Under the pieces are notes generated by a model that was not told the DNA's origin, searched no databases, and saw only the letters and a list, made by a program, of their open reading frames with translations. From Streptomyces sp. CBMA156 (GTDB lineage Bacteria; Actinomycetota; Actinomycetes; Streptomycetales; Streptomycetaceae), in the NCBI RefSeq assembly GCF_014596515.1, contig NZ_MSJQ01000330.1, positions 1-32,227 on the forward strand: a stretch of 32,227 nt of DNA. Reading direction: 5' to 3'. Both the position numbers and the translations under genes were made by a program. The stretch's first letter is position 1. Each line of letters opens with the position of its first letter. Positions 24,416-30,919 of this stretch are shown here, piece after piece.

Positions 24416-25479
24416 CCAACGACCGCACCCTCACCGAGGACGGCGTGACCGCCAAGACCGCCGGCGCCCTGCGCAACGTGATGCAGCGCCTCTTCGACGG
24501 CCGTCCCCAGCACACCGACGGACGTCTCACCAAGGAGAACCTCTGGAAAGAAGCCAAGGTCAGCAGGGCCACCATGAACCGAGCCGCCGCGATCCTCGCG
24601 ACCTGGGACGCCCACGTCACCGAGCACGGCACCGCCACCCCGGGCGAAGCCCGCCGCGACGAAGAGATCGCCCAGCTCCGCCGCAAGCTCACCGAGAAGA
24701 CCCGCGAGTGCACCTTGCTGGGCCGCCGCCTGGACGCTGCGGCCACCGCCATTGCGGCCCTGCACCACGACAACACCCTGCTCCGGCAGGAGATTGCGGT
24801 CAGCGGAGGGGCACATCACGCCCCTCCGTCCGACGCCAACGCCAACGCCAACGCCAACGCCAAAGGGTTGGATATGACCCCGGACAAGTCGACACCCGAC
24901 ACCGCTTTGGTGCCCGTGTCCAGCTTGTGCCCCCTGACCGCGGTTCTTGGTTTGCTGCATGATGGAGATGGAGGAGGCCCCGCCCCTGACGGGGCGGGGC
25001 GGACAGACGGACTTCACTACGTGATCATTGACCGGGTTCCTAGGCCATGGGTCAGCCGATCAGGTAGTGGAGTCCGTCGAGCATCAGCTCTACGACGACA
25101 CCGCCGATTACGGCGGCGACGACCGCACCGCGCATCGTGGCGACGTTCAGCCAGTGCGACCGGTTCTTCGGGCTCACTTCTCCTCACCTCCCTCCAGTTG
25201 GGGAGCGGACTCGGCTTCCGCTCGAAGCCGGCCGGGCGGCAGCGGCTGGGCGAATTCGGTGAGGGGGCCGAGGCCGGCAGACGCTTCCTCCGCGGCCTTC
25301 GTCATGGCCTCCTTGGTCTTGTTGTCCACGTTCAGGTCGTAGGGCGGGCTGAAGGAGTACAAGGTCCTCCGGCCATAGCCGGTGACGGTCTCGGTGGTCT
25401 CGTAGACCTCGGCGTCGACCTTGGTGAGCACCTTCGCGTCAACGAGGTTGTTGATGCCCCGGCGGAGCGTCGCCTCTGA
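24412..25479 (+). CDS. TnpC-like coiled-coil accessory protein of E1, C-terminus undefined
   Basis: The first about 135 codons are convincing: KTAGALRNVMQRLFDG, then LTKENLWKEAKVSRATMNRA (helix-turn-helix-like). A coiled coil follows (ARRDEEIAQLRRKLTEKTREC ... LHHDNTLLRQEIA). The layout matches DUF6262 proteins, but the sequence is divergent from the E2 and E3 copies. The frame then passes through a hairpin (24805-24827), a GCCAAC repeat, a second hairpin (24977-25000) and the antisense of two minus-strand genes. The part beyond roughly 24815 is therefore unlikely to be the original protein, and the normal stop seems lost. Confidence refers to the N-terminal part. Confidence 0.6.
   Translation: MTNDRTLTEDGVTAKTAGALRNVMQRLFDGRPQHTDGRLTKENLWKEAKVSRATMNRAAAILATWDAHVTEHGTATPGEARRDEEIAQLRRKLTEKTRECTLLGRRLDAAATAIAALHHDNTLLRQEIAVSGGAHHAPPSDANANANANAKGLDMTPDKSTPDTALVPVSSLCPLTAVLGLLHDGDGGGPAPDGAGRTDGLHYVIIDRVPRPWVSRSGSGVRRASALRRHRRLRRRRPHRASWRRSASATGSSGSLLLTSLQLGSGLGFRSKPAGRQRLGEFGEGAEAGRRFLRGLRHGLLGLVVHVQVVGRAEGVQGPPAIAGDGLGGLVDLGVDLGEHLRVNEVVDAPAERRL
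24805..24864 (+). repeat. Hairpin followed by a GCCAAC tandem repeat
   Basis: GGAGGGGC (24805-24812) and GCCCCTCC (24820-24827) form a perfect 8-bp stem with a 7-nt loop. Four GCCAAC units plus a GCCAAA follow at 24835-24864. If translated they give alternating Ala-Asn. The location at the point where the TnpC-like frame loses similarity suggests a rearrangement scar or slippage. Confidence 0.75.
24977..25000. terminator. Strong hairpin at the end of the minus-strand pair
   Basis: A 10-bp GC stem (GCCCCGCCCC with GGGGCGGGGC) has a TGAC loop. It is about 50 bp downstream of the stop of the small gene at 25052. It probably terminates the 26148-25052 transcript and perhaps the recombinase operon from the other side. 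Confidence 0.7.
25052..25177 (-). CDS. Very small membrane protein (41 residues)
   Basis: The sequence is MSPKNRSHWLNVATMRG followed by one hydrophobic helix (AVVAAVIGGVVVELML) and DGLHYLIG. The GTG start overlaps the TGA of the winged-helix gene (GTGA at 25174-25177), which argues for a real coupled gene despite the size. A basic N-terminus and single helix suggest a membrane-anchored microprotein. I do not recognise a family. It is followed by a strong hairpin. Confidence 0.6.
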   Translation of the reverse strand: MSPKNRSHWLNVATMRGAVVAAVIGGVVVELMLDGLHYLIG

Positions 25480-26148
25480 GATGCCGTAGTAACCGGCGAA
25501 GGTCGCGGTCTGCGGCAGGGGGAAGGTCGGCTTGCGGAGGCTCATGCCGATAAGCAGCGCGATCTTGCCGGACATGTCGAGCCGCTTGTGGAGCCCGTCG
25601 CGCCAGTACGCGTACGGGAGGCGGAAGTACACCTCCTTGCGGGCAGCACCTCCGTTCGGAACCGTGTACGGCCCGCCGCTGCCGTCTTCGAGCAGCTTGG
25701 TCACTTTGGCGAGCCGACCCTTGGTGCTGCGGGTCACCAGGCCGAGCCCGGCGAGCCGGTTCCACAGGCGAGAGACCGACGAGCCTGCGGAGCCGTCGGT
25801 CGCGAAGGTGAGACCTGTGGCCCGACCCCAGGTCTCGGCTCGTTCGACGGCGCCGAAGTCGCCGCCGCTGGTGACCGCGTAGAACAGCAGGAGGAGATCC
25901 AGGGCCTTCTCGTGCCGCACGAGCCGACTGAGCGGACCGGGCTTCTGGACTAGGGCCACCCCGTCCTCGGTGTCCTGGACGAATGCACGCCGAATCGGCA
26001 CCGCGTCACCGCGGCGCTTGGACTGCTGGAGCAGCAGCTCGATGGTCTCCGCCTGCGGCAAGACGCCCCGGTTGTAAACCGGCATCGGGTCGGAGGCGGT
26101 CGTTGATGTCCTCTGCACCGCTCCAGTCTGACGGTGCGGAACCTCCAC
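25174..26148 (-). CDS. Winged-helix DNA-binding protein, cargo of E1
   Basis: The product has 324 residues. The middle looks like two winged-helix units: EKALDLLLLFYAVTSGG ... SSVSRLWNRLAGLGLVTRST and MSGKIALLIGMSLRKPTF ... TFAGYYGISEATLRRGINNLVDAKVLTKVD. The second is a clear helix-turn-helix plus wing, followed by YSFSPPYDLNV and a charged tail. Two winged-helix units in this order recall plasmid replication initiators, but also simple regulators; I cannot decide. The start at GTG 26148 is uncertain; an ATG lies at 26085. The upstream region carries a cluster of CTATCA repeats that could be its binding sites. Confidence 0.65.
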   Translation of the reverse strand: MEVPHRQTGAVQRTSTTASDPMPVYNRGVLPQAETIELLLQQSKRRGDAVPIRRAFVQDTEDGVALVQKPGPLSRLVRHEKALDLLLLFYAVTSGGDFGAVERAETWGRATGLTFATDGSAGSSVSRLWNRLAGLGLVTRSTKGRLAKVTKLLEDGSGGPYTVPNGGAARKEVYFRLPYAYWRDGLHKRLDMSGKIALLIGMSLRKPTFPLPQTATFAGYYGISEATLRRGINNLVDAKVLTKVDAEVYETTETVTGYGRRTLYSFSPPYDLNVDNKTKEAMTKAAEEASAGLGPLTEFAQPLPPGRLRAEAESAPQLEGGEEK

Positions 26149-26437
26149 ACGGGCGTGCGCTGCCTAGGACGGCACCCGGCTAACCACGCCCTCGGCCGGT
26201 CCTATCAACGCCTATGACTACTATCACGCCAACTATCAGTCCAGTTTGGCTGCCGGTGGGCGCATCGACCGAGGCATGCCTAGGAGAAACGCATCCAAAC
26301 CAAAACGATCATTGACGTTTCAGAAAATGATCACGGTAACTGAATGCCGCGACCACGGTTTAACTCAAGTCACGATCACGGCTCTGCGGGAAGGAGGAGG
26401 TGGTGGCGTCGGCTCGGGCACTAGCTCTGACGACGGC
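26149..26437. promoter_or_regulatory. Intergenic region with clustered CTATCA repeats and a palindrome
   Basis: CTATCA occurs at 26202, 26221 and 26233, with the variant CTATGA at 26212, at spacings of 9-12 bp (about one helical turn). Further on, GATCATT (26307-26313) and AATGATC (26326-26332) form a perfect inverted repeat with a 12-bp loop. The stretch is visibly less GC-rich than its surroundings. It could be an operator cluster for the winged-helix protein or, if that protein is an initiator, an iteron-like origin. No gene is visible. Confidence 0.45.
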
Positions 26438-27112
26438 TCAGCACAACTCGCCAGGCTTGTACTTCGTCACCGCCTCGGCTGCCTTGTCCCACACCCATAC
26501 CTCGGACTGCCGCCACAATGTTGGTAGGGCCATCGCCGGTTGCGTGCCTTCGGCCGGATCAGATGGATCAAGATCGTCGCCCGTCGCAATGTTCATCTGT
26601 GCGTCCGTCTCCACAAGGGACGGTCGCCAGTTGATGTCGCCGATCAAAATGGCGTTGCATCCGCCGATCTTCAGAAGGCCGTCGGAGCGCGGTATCCGCC
26701 ACTCTCGCTCATGCATCCAGGTCGAGGCTGGCGACGTGCGTACCGCCCAGTGGGCGAGCCCTGCGGCCTTGAATCTGGCGTACACCTCATCGGACACGTA
26801 CGCGACGGATCCGCCCTGCAAGCCGAGCAAGGTCTTCCGGCTTCCGACGATGCCCCAGGGAGAGAACCTCTGCTGACGTATGAGGTGGGCAAGGTGGTCG
26901 GGCGGGCTCTCGGAGAAGCACACACACGGTACGGACGCTCCGAACGGAGCGAAGGCACGGAACTGCTCCTCGCGCAGGATCGCGTCCAGCCGCTGTTGTG
27001 GAGTCATCGCCCGGATCTCCAGCGGAACCTCTGACGGGCGCTCACCCAGACGGCCCGTGAAGTGGAAGAGATCGTCACTCTGCGCCGGGCCCACGAGCCC
27101 AAGATCACTCAC
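26438..27112 (-). CDS. HEREWR-motif protein, DUF2971/ADP-ribosyltransferase-like (tentative)
   Basis: The product has 224 residues. The N-terminus has DDLFHFTGR. The middle has ASVPCVCFSESPPDHLAHLI and FSPWGIVGSRKTLL, then STWMHEREWRIPRS. The order (H-F-T strand, CFSE, then E-x-E-W-R) resembles DUF2971 and DarT-like proteins, which are thought to share an ADP-ribosyltransferase-type fold and appear in phage defence and toxin systems. This is a pattern match by eye only. The start is taken as the GTG at 27112, with GGGAGG 6 nt upstream. It is a stand-alone cargo gene of E1 beside the IS. Confidence 0.6.
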   Translation of the reverse strand: MSDLGLVGPAQSDDLFHFTGRLGERPSEVPLEIRAMTPQQRLDAILREEQFRAFAPFGASVPCVCFSESPPDHLAHLIRQQRFSPWGIVGSRKTLLGLQGGSVAYVSDEVYARFKAAGLAHWAVRTSPASTWMHEREWRIPRSDGLLKIGGCNAILIGDINWRPSLVETDAQMNIATGDDLDPSDPAEGTQPAMALPTLWRQSEVWVWDKAAEAVTKYKPGELC

Positions 27113-27215
27113 GTACATCCTCCCTATCGCCCGAACTCCTCTCGGGCGCAACCAGTCTGACGTAGCGAGACTCAGCCTTGACAGTCCGGTAGGTAGGAGG
27201 CGCTAGCCCATCACG

Positions 27216-28189
27216 CTAGATGAATGAGTCCGATCGCTGACCTGGCCGCGACCATGACGAAGGGTGCCCGTTGGTTGGTTTGTGAAGACGAACCTGGACA
27301 CCCTTCTGACGGCACTGTACGTGTTCATCGACGATCACGTGGCCCCTCGTCACCGGATCGGGCGACCTCCGCGGCTGTCGGATGCGGAACTGCTGTGTCT
27401 GGCCGTGGCGCAGGTGCTGCTCGGTTTCCCCTCCGCACGGCACTGGCACCGCTTCGCGGGCAGCCGGCTGCGGCACCTGTTCCCGTACCTGCCCGGGCAG
27501 TCCGGCTACAACAAGCGTCTGAACACCGCGGGTCCGCTGATCTCGCAGGTCATCGGGGCGCTGGCCGGGCAGGTGCCGAGCTGGCACGACGACCTGCGGC
27601 TGATCGACTCCACACCCGTGCCGTGCGCCGCCTCCCGGGAGACGGTCAAGCGCTCGGCCCTGGCCGGCACCGCGGGATACGGCTACTGCGCCAGCCACTC
27701 CCGCTTCTTCTGGGGGCTTCGGCTCTACCTGCTGACGACCGCCGAGGGCATGCCGGTCACCTGGTGCCTGGCCAACCCGAAGCTCGGCGAGCGCGAGGTG
27801 GTCCGGGCGATGCTCGGCCGAGACCCGCACCTCGTACGCCGCGGGCAGGTCATCCTCGGCGACAAGGGCTTCGCCGGGGCAGCGTTCGAGGCCTTCGTCA
27901 CCGACGAACTCGGGGCACACCTCGTACGGCCCGACCGCCGGGGCGAGCCTGCCCGCTTCGGCAGGCTCGCCCGGGTCCGCCAGTGGATCGAGGCCGTCAT
28001 CGACACCCTCAAAGGCCAGCTCAGCCTGGAACAACACGGCGCCCGGACCGAAGCAGGCGTCTTCGCCCGTACCGATCAACGCCTCCTCGCCCTCGCCACC
28101 GCCATCTGGCACAACTGGGCCATCAACGCTCCGATCAAGCGATCACTCATCGCATATGACCACTGAGGACATCGGACTCATTCATCTAG
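27216..28189 (+). mobile_element. IS982-family insertion sequence, complete
   Basis: Perfect 19-bp terminal inverted repeats, CTAGATGAATGAGTCCGAT at 27216-27234 and its complement at 28171-28189, enclose a single transposase gene. The total is 974 bp, normal for IS982. The flanks (ATCACG left, TTCGGG right) show no target duplication. It lies 85 bp inside the right end of E1. Confidence 0.92.
27264..28166 (+). CDS. IS982-family transposase
   Basis: The product has 300 residues. It has the family N-terminus FVKTNLDTLLTALYVFIDDH, then GRPPRLSDAELLCLAVAQ and LPGQSGYNKRL. The DDE centre shows LIDSTPVPCAASRETVKRS (first Asp) and GQVILGDKGFAG (second Asp). The glutamate lies in RQWIEAVIDTLKGQLSLEQHGART. 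The end IKRSLIAYDH is typical. The frame is intact, so the IS may be active. The start is the GTG at 27264; a different frame beginning at 27224 contains an alternative N-terminal stretch and was not chosen. Confidence 0.92.
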   Translation: MPVGWFVKTNLDTLLTALYVFIDDHVAPRHRIGRPPRLSDAELLCLAVAQVLLGFPSARHWHRFAGSRLRHLFPYLPGQSGYNKRLNTAGPLISQVIGALAGQVPSWHDDLRLIDSTPVPCAASRETVKRSALAGTAGYGYCASHSRFFWGLRLYLLTTAEGMPVTWCLANPKLGEREVVRAMLGRDPHLVRRGQVILGDKGFAGAAFEAFVTDELGAHLVRPDRRGEPARFGRLARVRQWIEAVIDTLKGQLSLEQHGARTEAGVFARTDQRLLALATAIWHNWAINAPIKRSLIAYDH

Positions 28190-28247
28190 TTCGGGCAGTC
28201 CTCCACTGGGGTGAACTCGGGGCGCAGGTTTCACAGCTCAGTCGCGG

Positions 28248-28280
28248 CTCATGAGACACCTCGTCCGCGAAGAACACCTG
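28248..28280 (+). other. Right attachment site and end of E1
   Basis: CTCATGAGACA (28248-28258) is the complement of the left 11-bp repeat. The element ends AAGAA at 28274, and the core CACCTG is at 28275-28280, continuing directly into the HIT codons CAC GTC CAC. The 85 bp between the IS and the core are the right end of E1. Confidence 0.85.
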
Positions 28281-28409
28281 CACGTCCACGTGGTGCCGCG
28301 GAATCCGAAGGACGGGCTGCGCGGGTTCTTCTGGCCCCGGCGGCGGTATCCGGACGAGGCGGGGGCGGCCGAGGTCGCGGCCCGGCTGCGGGAGGCGCTG
28401 GAGGGCTGA
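28251..28409 (+). pseudogene. HIT-family gene, 3' part
   Basis: From 28275 it encodes HLHVHVVPRNPKDGLRGF, the HIT motif, and ends at the TGA of 28407-28409 (ARLREALEG). The original N-terminal 93 codons are at 12032. The element end happens to supply an in-frame ATG at 28251 (MRHLVREE), so a 52-residue fragment could be made, but it lacks the nucleotide-binding half and has no evident ribosome site. Confidence 0.9.
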
Positions 28410-28520
28410 GGTCCGCTGCCGCGTACCGCGCGGGGCGTACCTCCACAGGCGCATCGGAGGGGGTCGAAATCGTTTTCCGGGCGGACGACTTCGGTCGGCG
28501 GGGGAGCCTACCCTCGGCTC

Positions 28521-29585
28521 ATGAACGAACTCGCCTCCCTCGTGCAACAGACGGTCGACCGGCTCGCGGAGCGGCACGTCGGTGCGGTGGTCGCCGGGCT
28601 GGCCGGTGGCGACGTGGAGATCCGTGGTGCCGGACGGACCGGGCCGGGCGGCGGGGTGCCCGGACCGCACACGCTGTTCGAAATAGGGTCCGTCACCAAG
28701 GTGTTCACCTCGCTCGTGCTCGCCCGGCTGGTCCTCGACGGGGGCGTCCAGGTGGACGAGCCGCTCGCCGAGGTGCTCACCGGGGCGCCGGGCGGGCACG
28801 CCGCGGTCCCGGCCAAGGGTCGGCAGCCGATCACCCTCCGCCACCTCGCCACCCACACCTCGGGGCTCCCCCGGCTGCCGCGCGGCATGGCGGTGCGATC
28901 GCTGCTGTCCCCCAACGACCCCGACCCGTACGCCGGTTGTACCGCCGAGCGAATACTCGACGGGCTCGCCCGGACGCGGCTGCGGGCCACACCGGGGCGC
29001 AGCTTCCGCTACTCCAACCTCGGCGCCGGGCTGCTCGGCCTGGCCCTCGCGCAGCGGTCCGGCACCGGGTACGAGGAGTTGGTGGCCCGCGAGGTCTGCG
29101 AGCCGCTGGGCCTGGTGGACACCTGTGTGCGATCGGACGCGGAGCGGTCCGCACGGCTGGCCCACGGGCACACGGGGGGCGGGCGGCCGGTGCCGCACTG
29201 GGAGTTCGCGGCCGTGCCAGGGATGGGCGGGCTCCGGTCGACGGCCGCCGACCTCGCGGTGTTCCTGCGGGCCCAACTCACCGCCGAGCGCGAGCCGGAC
29301 GCGCCGCTCGCGCCCGCGATCGCCCTCACCCGGGAGACCCGCCACCGGGTCAACCCGTTCGCCTGGACGCACCTGGGCTGGCTCGGCCACCGGCTGCACA
29401 CCCAGCAGGGCGGGCACCTCCAGATCTGGCACAACGGGGGCACGGGCGGGTTCAGGTCCTTCGTGGCCTTCGACCCGGAGAAGCAGGTGGGCGTGGTGGT
29501 GCTGGCCAACACCCGCCGCCCGGCCGATCCGGCCGGCACCGCGCTGCTGCGCAGGCTGCAGAACGAGTTCGCGACGACGGCCTGA
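28521..29585 (+). CDS. Serine hydrolase, class C beta-lactamase / penicillin-binding-protein-like
   Basis: The product has 354 residues. It has the catalytic SVTK (S57, K60) within LFEIGSVTKVFTSLVLARL, the second motif YSN (Y164) in FRYSNLGAGLLGLAL, and HNGGTGGF (H304) as the third. LRHLATHTSGLPRLP is also typical. There is no signal peptide or membrane segment, so it is probably cytosolic, as in many esterase-like members (EstB type). The substrate is unknown. The ATG lies 112 bp after the HIT remnant, and the gene would be the normal neighbour of an intact HIT gene. Confidence 0.9.
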   Translation: MNELASLVQQTVDRLAERHVGAVVAGLAGGDVEIRGAGRTGPGGGVPGPHTLFEIGSVTKVFTSLVLARLVLDGGVQVDEPLAEVLTGAPGGHAAVPAKGRQPITLRHLATHTSGLPRLPRGMAVRSLLSPNDPDPYAGCTAERILDGLARTRLRATPGRSFRYSNLGAGLLGLALAQRSGTGYEELVAREVCEPLGLVDTCVRSDAERSARLAHGHTGGGRPVPHWEFAAVPGMGGLRSTAADLAVFLRAQLTAEREPDAPLAPAIALTRETRHRVNPFAWTHLGWLGHRLHTQQGGHLQIWHNGGTGGFRSFVAFDPEKQVGVVVLANTRRPADPAGTALLRRLQNEFATTA

Positions 29586-29620
29586 GGGCTCGGACGCCGC
29601 TCCGCTGCGGCCGGGGGATT

Positions 29621-29944
29621 TCGACCCGAATGTGCTGATCGGCACTGTTGTCGGAGGTGGCGGGCGGTCGATCCTGAGCATCCGACGGTTGCGGCACTCC
29701 GAGGGGCCGCGGAGCGGAAGGAGCTCGGCATGACAGTGGATCGGTCGGCGGCGCGCGTGCTGCCGCACGGCCCGGGAGGCGTTCGCCTCGTCCGTACCCA
29801 CCCCCGTGGCGAGGGGCTCCAACCGGGGCGCGATGATGGCGGAGCCGATTCGGGCCAAAAGGTGTCGATTGGCACTGTCGTCTCAGGCGACGAACGGTCG
29901 ATGCTGGGGATTCGACAGTCGCGGTTCCGCTTGGGGAGTCCGCC
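29621..29944 (+). repeat. Pair of about 90-bp intergenic repeats
   Basis: The block 29621-29712 recurs in diverged form at 29851-29944. Shared words are TCGGCACTGTTGTC / TTGGCACTGTCGTC, then CGGTCGAT and GCGG at matching distances. The second copy has ACTGTCG (29873-29879) and CGACAGT as inverted arms, so a stem can form. Both copies are also similar when translated (IGTVV ... RSxLxIR), so they could be coding remnants or a structured non-coding repeat. Confidence 0.5.
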
Positions 29945-29972
29945 GGGTGAGAGGGGGCCGACATGGCGGTGA
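29730..29972 (+). CDS. Small open frame with good ribosome site (80 residues), unknown
   Basis: The ATG at 29730 has GGAAGGAG 6 nt upstream, better than for most genes here. The product MTVDRSAARVLPHGPGG... has no domain, helix or signal that I recognise, and its second half is the second copy of the intergenic repeat. The stop overlaps the start of the next gene (29963), which argues for a coupled leader gene, but its composition is not clearly protein-like. It may be an artefact. Confidence 0.35.
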   Translation: MTVDRSAARVLPHGPGGVRLVRTHPRGEGLQPGRDDGGADSGQKVSIGTVVSGDERSMLGIRQSRFRLGSPPGERGPTWR

Positions 29973-30898
29973 CGTGGCCGCCGACGCGGGTGCGGTCGGC
30001 CGGTGCGACCGGTGTGACCGGCCCAGTCGGCCCGGCTGGTTCGGCCAGTTCGGCCGGTTCGGCCGGCCCGGTCGGCTCCCCTGACCAGGCCGGACGGCTC
30101 GGCCCGGTGGTGCGGGTGTACCGGCGGTTCCGGCCGCTGCCCCGGCGGGCGCGGCTGTGGGTTCACTTCTTCGCGGTGGCCGTCGCCCTGGCCGCCTGTC
30201 TCGTGCTCGGGGAGTGGTGGCCCGCGCCCGTGCTGGCGGCCGCCGCGGTGGTGGCGGTGAGCGAGTACGAGCGGCTGTGGCCGTCGCCCGGGCTGCGGTC
30301 CGTACGGGTCCACGAGGGCGGGCTGGTGCTGGTCTCGGCGGGCGGCGGCGAGGAGTCACTGCCCTGGAGCGCCGTGGAGGCCACCGAGTACTCCCCCGGC
30401 GGGCCGTGCGGAGAGCACGAGCACGGACGAATATGGCCGGCCGGCGCGGAGGAGCCGCTGGTGCTGGCACACCTGCGTGGGCTGGCCGGGCTGTTCCGGG
30501 AATCGGAGGAGCGCCTCTCCCCCGGGCTCCGGGCCGCCCTGCACGAGACGCTGCGTACCGAGGGGAGCGTCCGCTTCGCCCGGGGGCGGCTGACGGTGAC
30601 GGCCGGCGGGCTGGTGCACCGGCCGCCGCACCCACTCGCCGCGACGGAGGCCCACCGGTGGGCGGAGGTGCACTCGGCCCGGGCGTCCGACCTCGGCGAG
30701 CTGGAGATCCGGACGCGCCCGGCCGGCCTCCCGCTCACCTTTCCGGTGCCCAACGCCCGTGCGGCGGCGGACTTCCTGGAGGACCTCAGGGCGGCCGCTG
30801 CCATCGGGTGGCCACCCTCGGACGACCACCCCCTAGGGGGCCACGAGCCCTTCCCGGAAGGGATCACTACACCGCTGAGTCGACGTCAGTTCCCTTGA
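29963..30898 (+). CDS. Membrane protein with two helices and a PH-like cytosolic part, unknown
   Basis: The product has 311 residues. The ATG is preceded by GAGAGGGGG. A Gly/Ser/Ala-rich N-terminus (about 45 residues) is followed by two helices (VHFFAVAVALAACLVLGEWW and PAPVLAAAAVVAVSEY). About 210 soluble residues come next, with strand patterns such as SVRVHEGGLVLVSAGGGEESL, LPWSAVEATEYSPG, and SVRFARGRLTVTAGGLVHR. This resembles PH-like streptomycete hypothetical proteins (perhaps DUF6585-like), but I cannot name it firmly. It stands alone before the lipase gene. Confidence 0.7.
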   Translation: MAVTWPPTRVRSAGATGVTGPVGPAGSASSAGSAGPVGSPDQAGRLGPVVRVYRRFRPLPRRARLWVHFFAVAVALAACLVLGEWWPAPVLAAAAVVAVSEYERLWPSPGLRSVRVHEGGLVLVSAGGGEESLPWSAVEATEYSPGGPCGEHEHGRIWPAGAEEPLVLAHLRGLAGLFRESEERLSPGLRAALHETLRTEGSVRFARGRLTVTAGGLVHRPPHPLAATEAHRWAEVHSARASDLGELEIRTRPAGLPLTFPVPNARAAADFLEDLRAAAAIGWPPSDDHPLGGHEPFPEGITTPLSRRQFP

Positions 30899-30919
30899 CA
30901 GCGGCCTACGGTCTCGGAC

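Larger units (their letters stand above)
12317..28274 (+). mobile_element. E1: outer Tn554-like multi-recombinase element, about 16 kb, inserted in the HIT gene
   Basis: Its borders follow from the split HIT gene. The 6-bp CACCTG is present on both sides (12311-12316 and 28275-28280), and the insert begins TTCTT and ends AAGAA. An 11-bp inverted repeat TGTCTCATGAG lies 20 bp inside the left border and 16 bp inside the right one. Genes attributable to E1 itself are a divergent first recombinase (12435, cut), the end of a large recombinase (23771), a TnpC-like protein (24412), a winged-helix/membrane pair, a HEREWR-motif protein and an IS982 copy. Related elements E2 and E3 sit inside. Tn554-like elements integrate site-specifically with several tyrosine recombinases and leave a short core at the borders, which fits. 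Confidence 0.88.

Noticed and set aside
28182..29858. 558-codon minus-strand frame opposite the serine hydrolase
   Set aside because: The plus strand has all three serine hydrolase motifs; the antisense frame is low-complexity GC-rich shadow.
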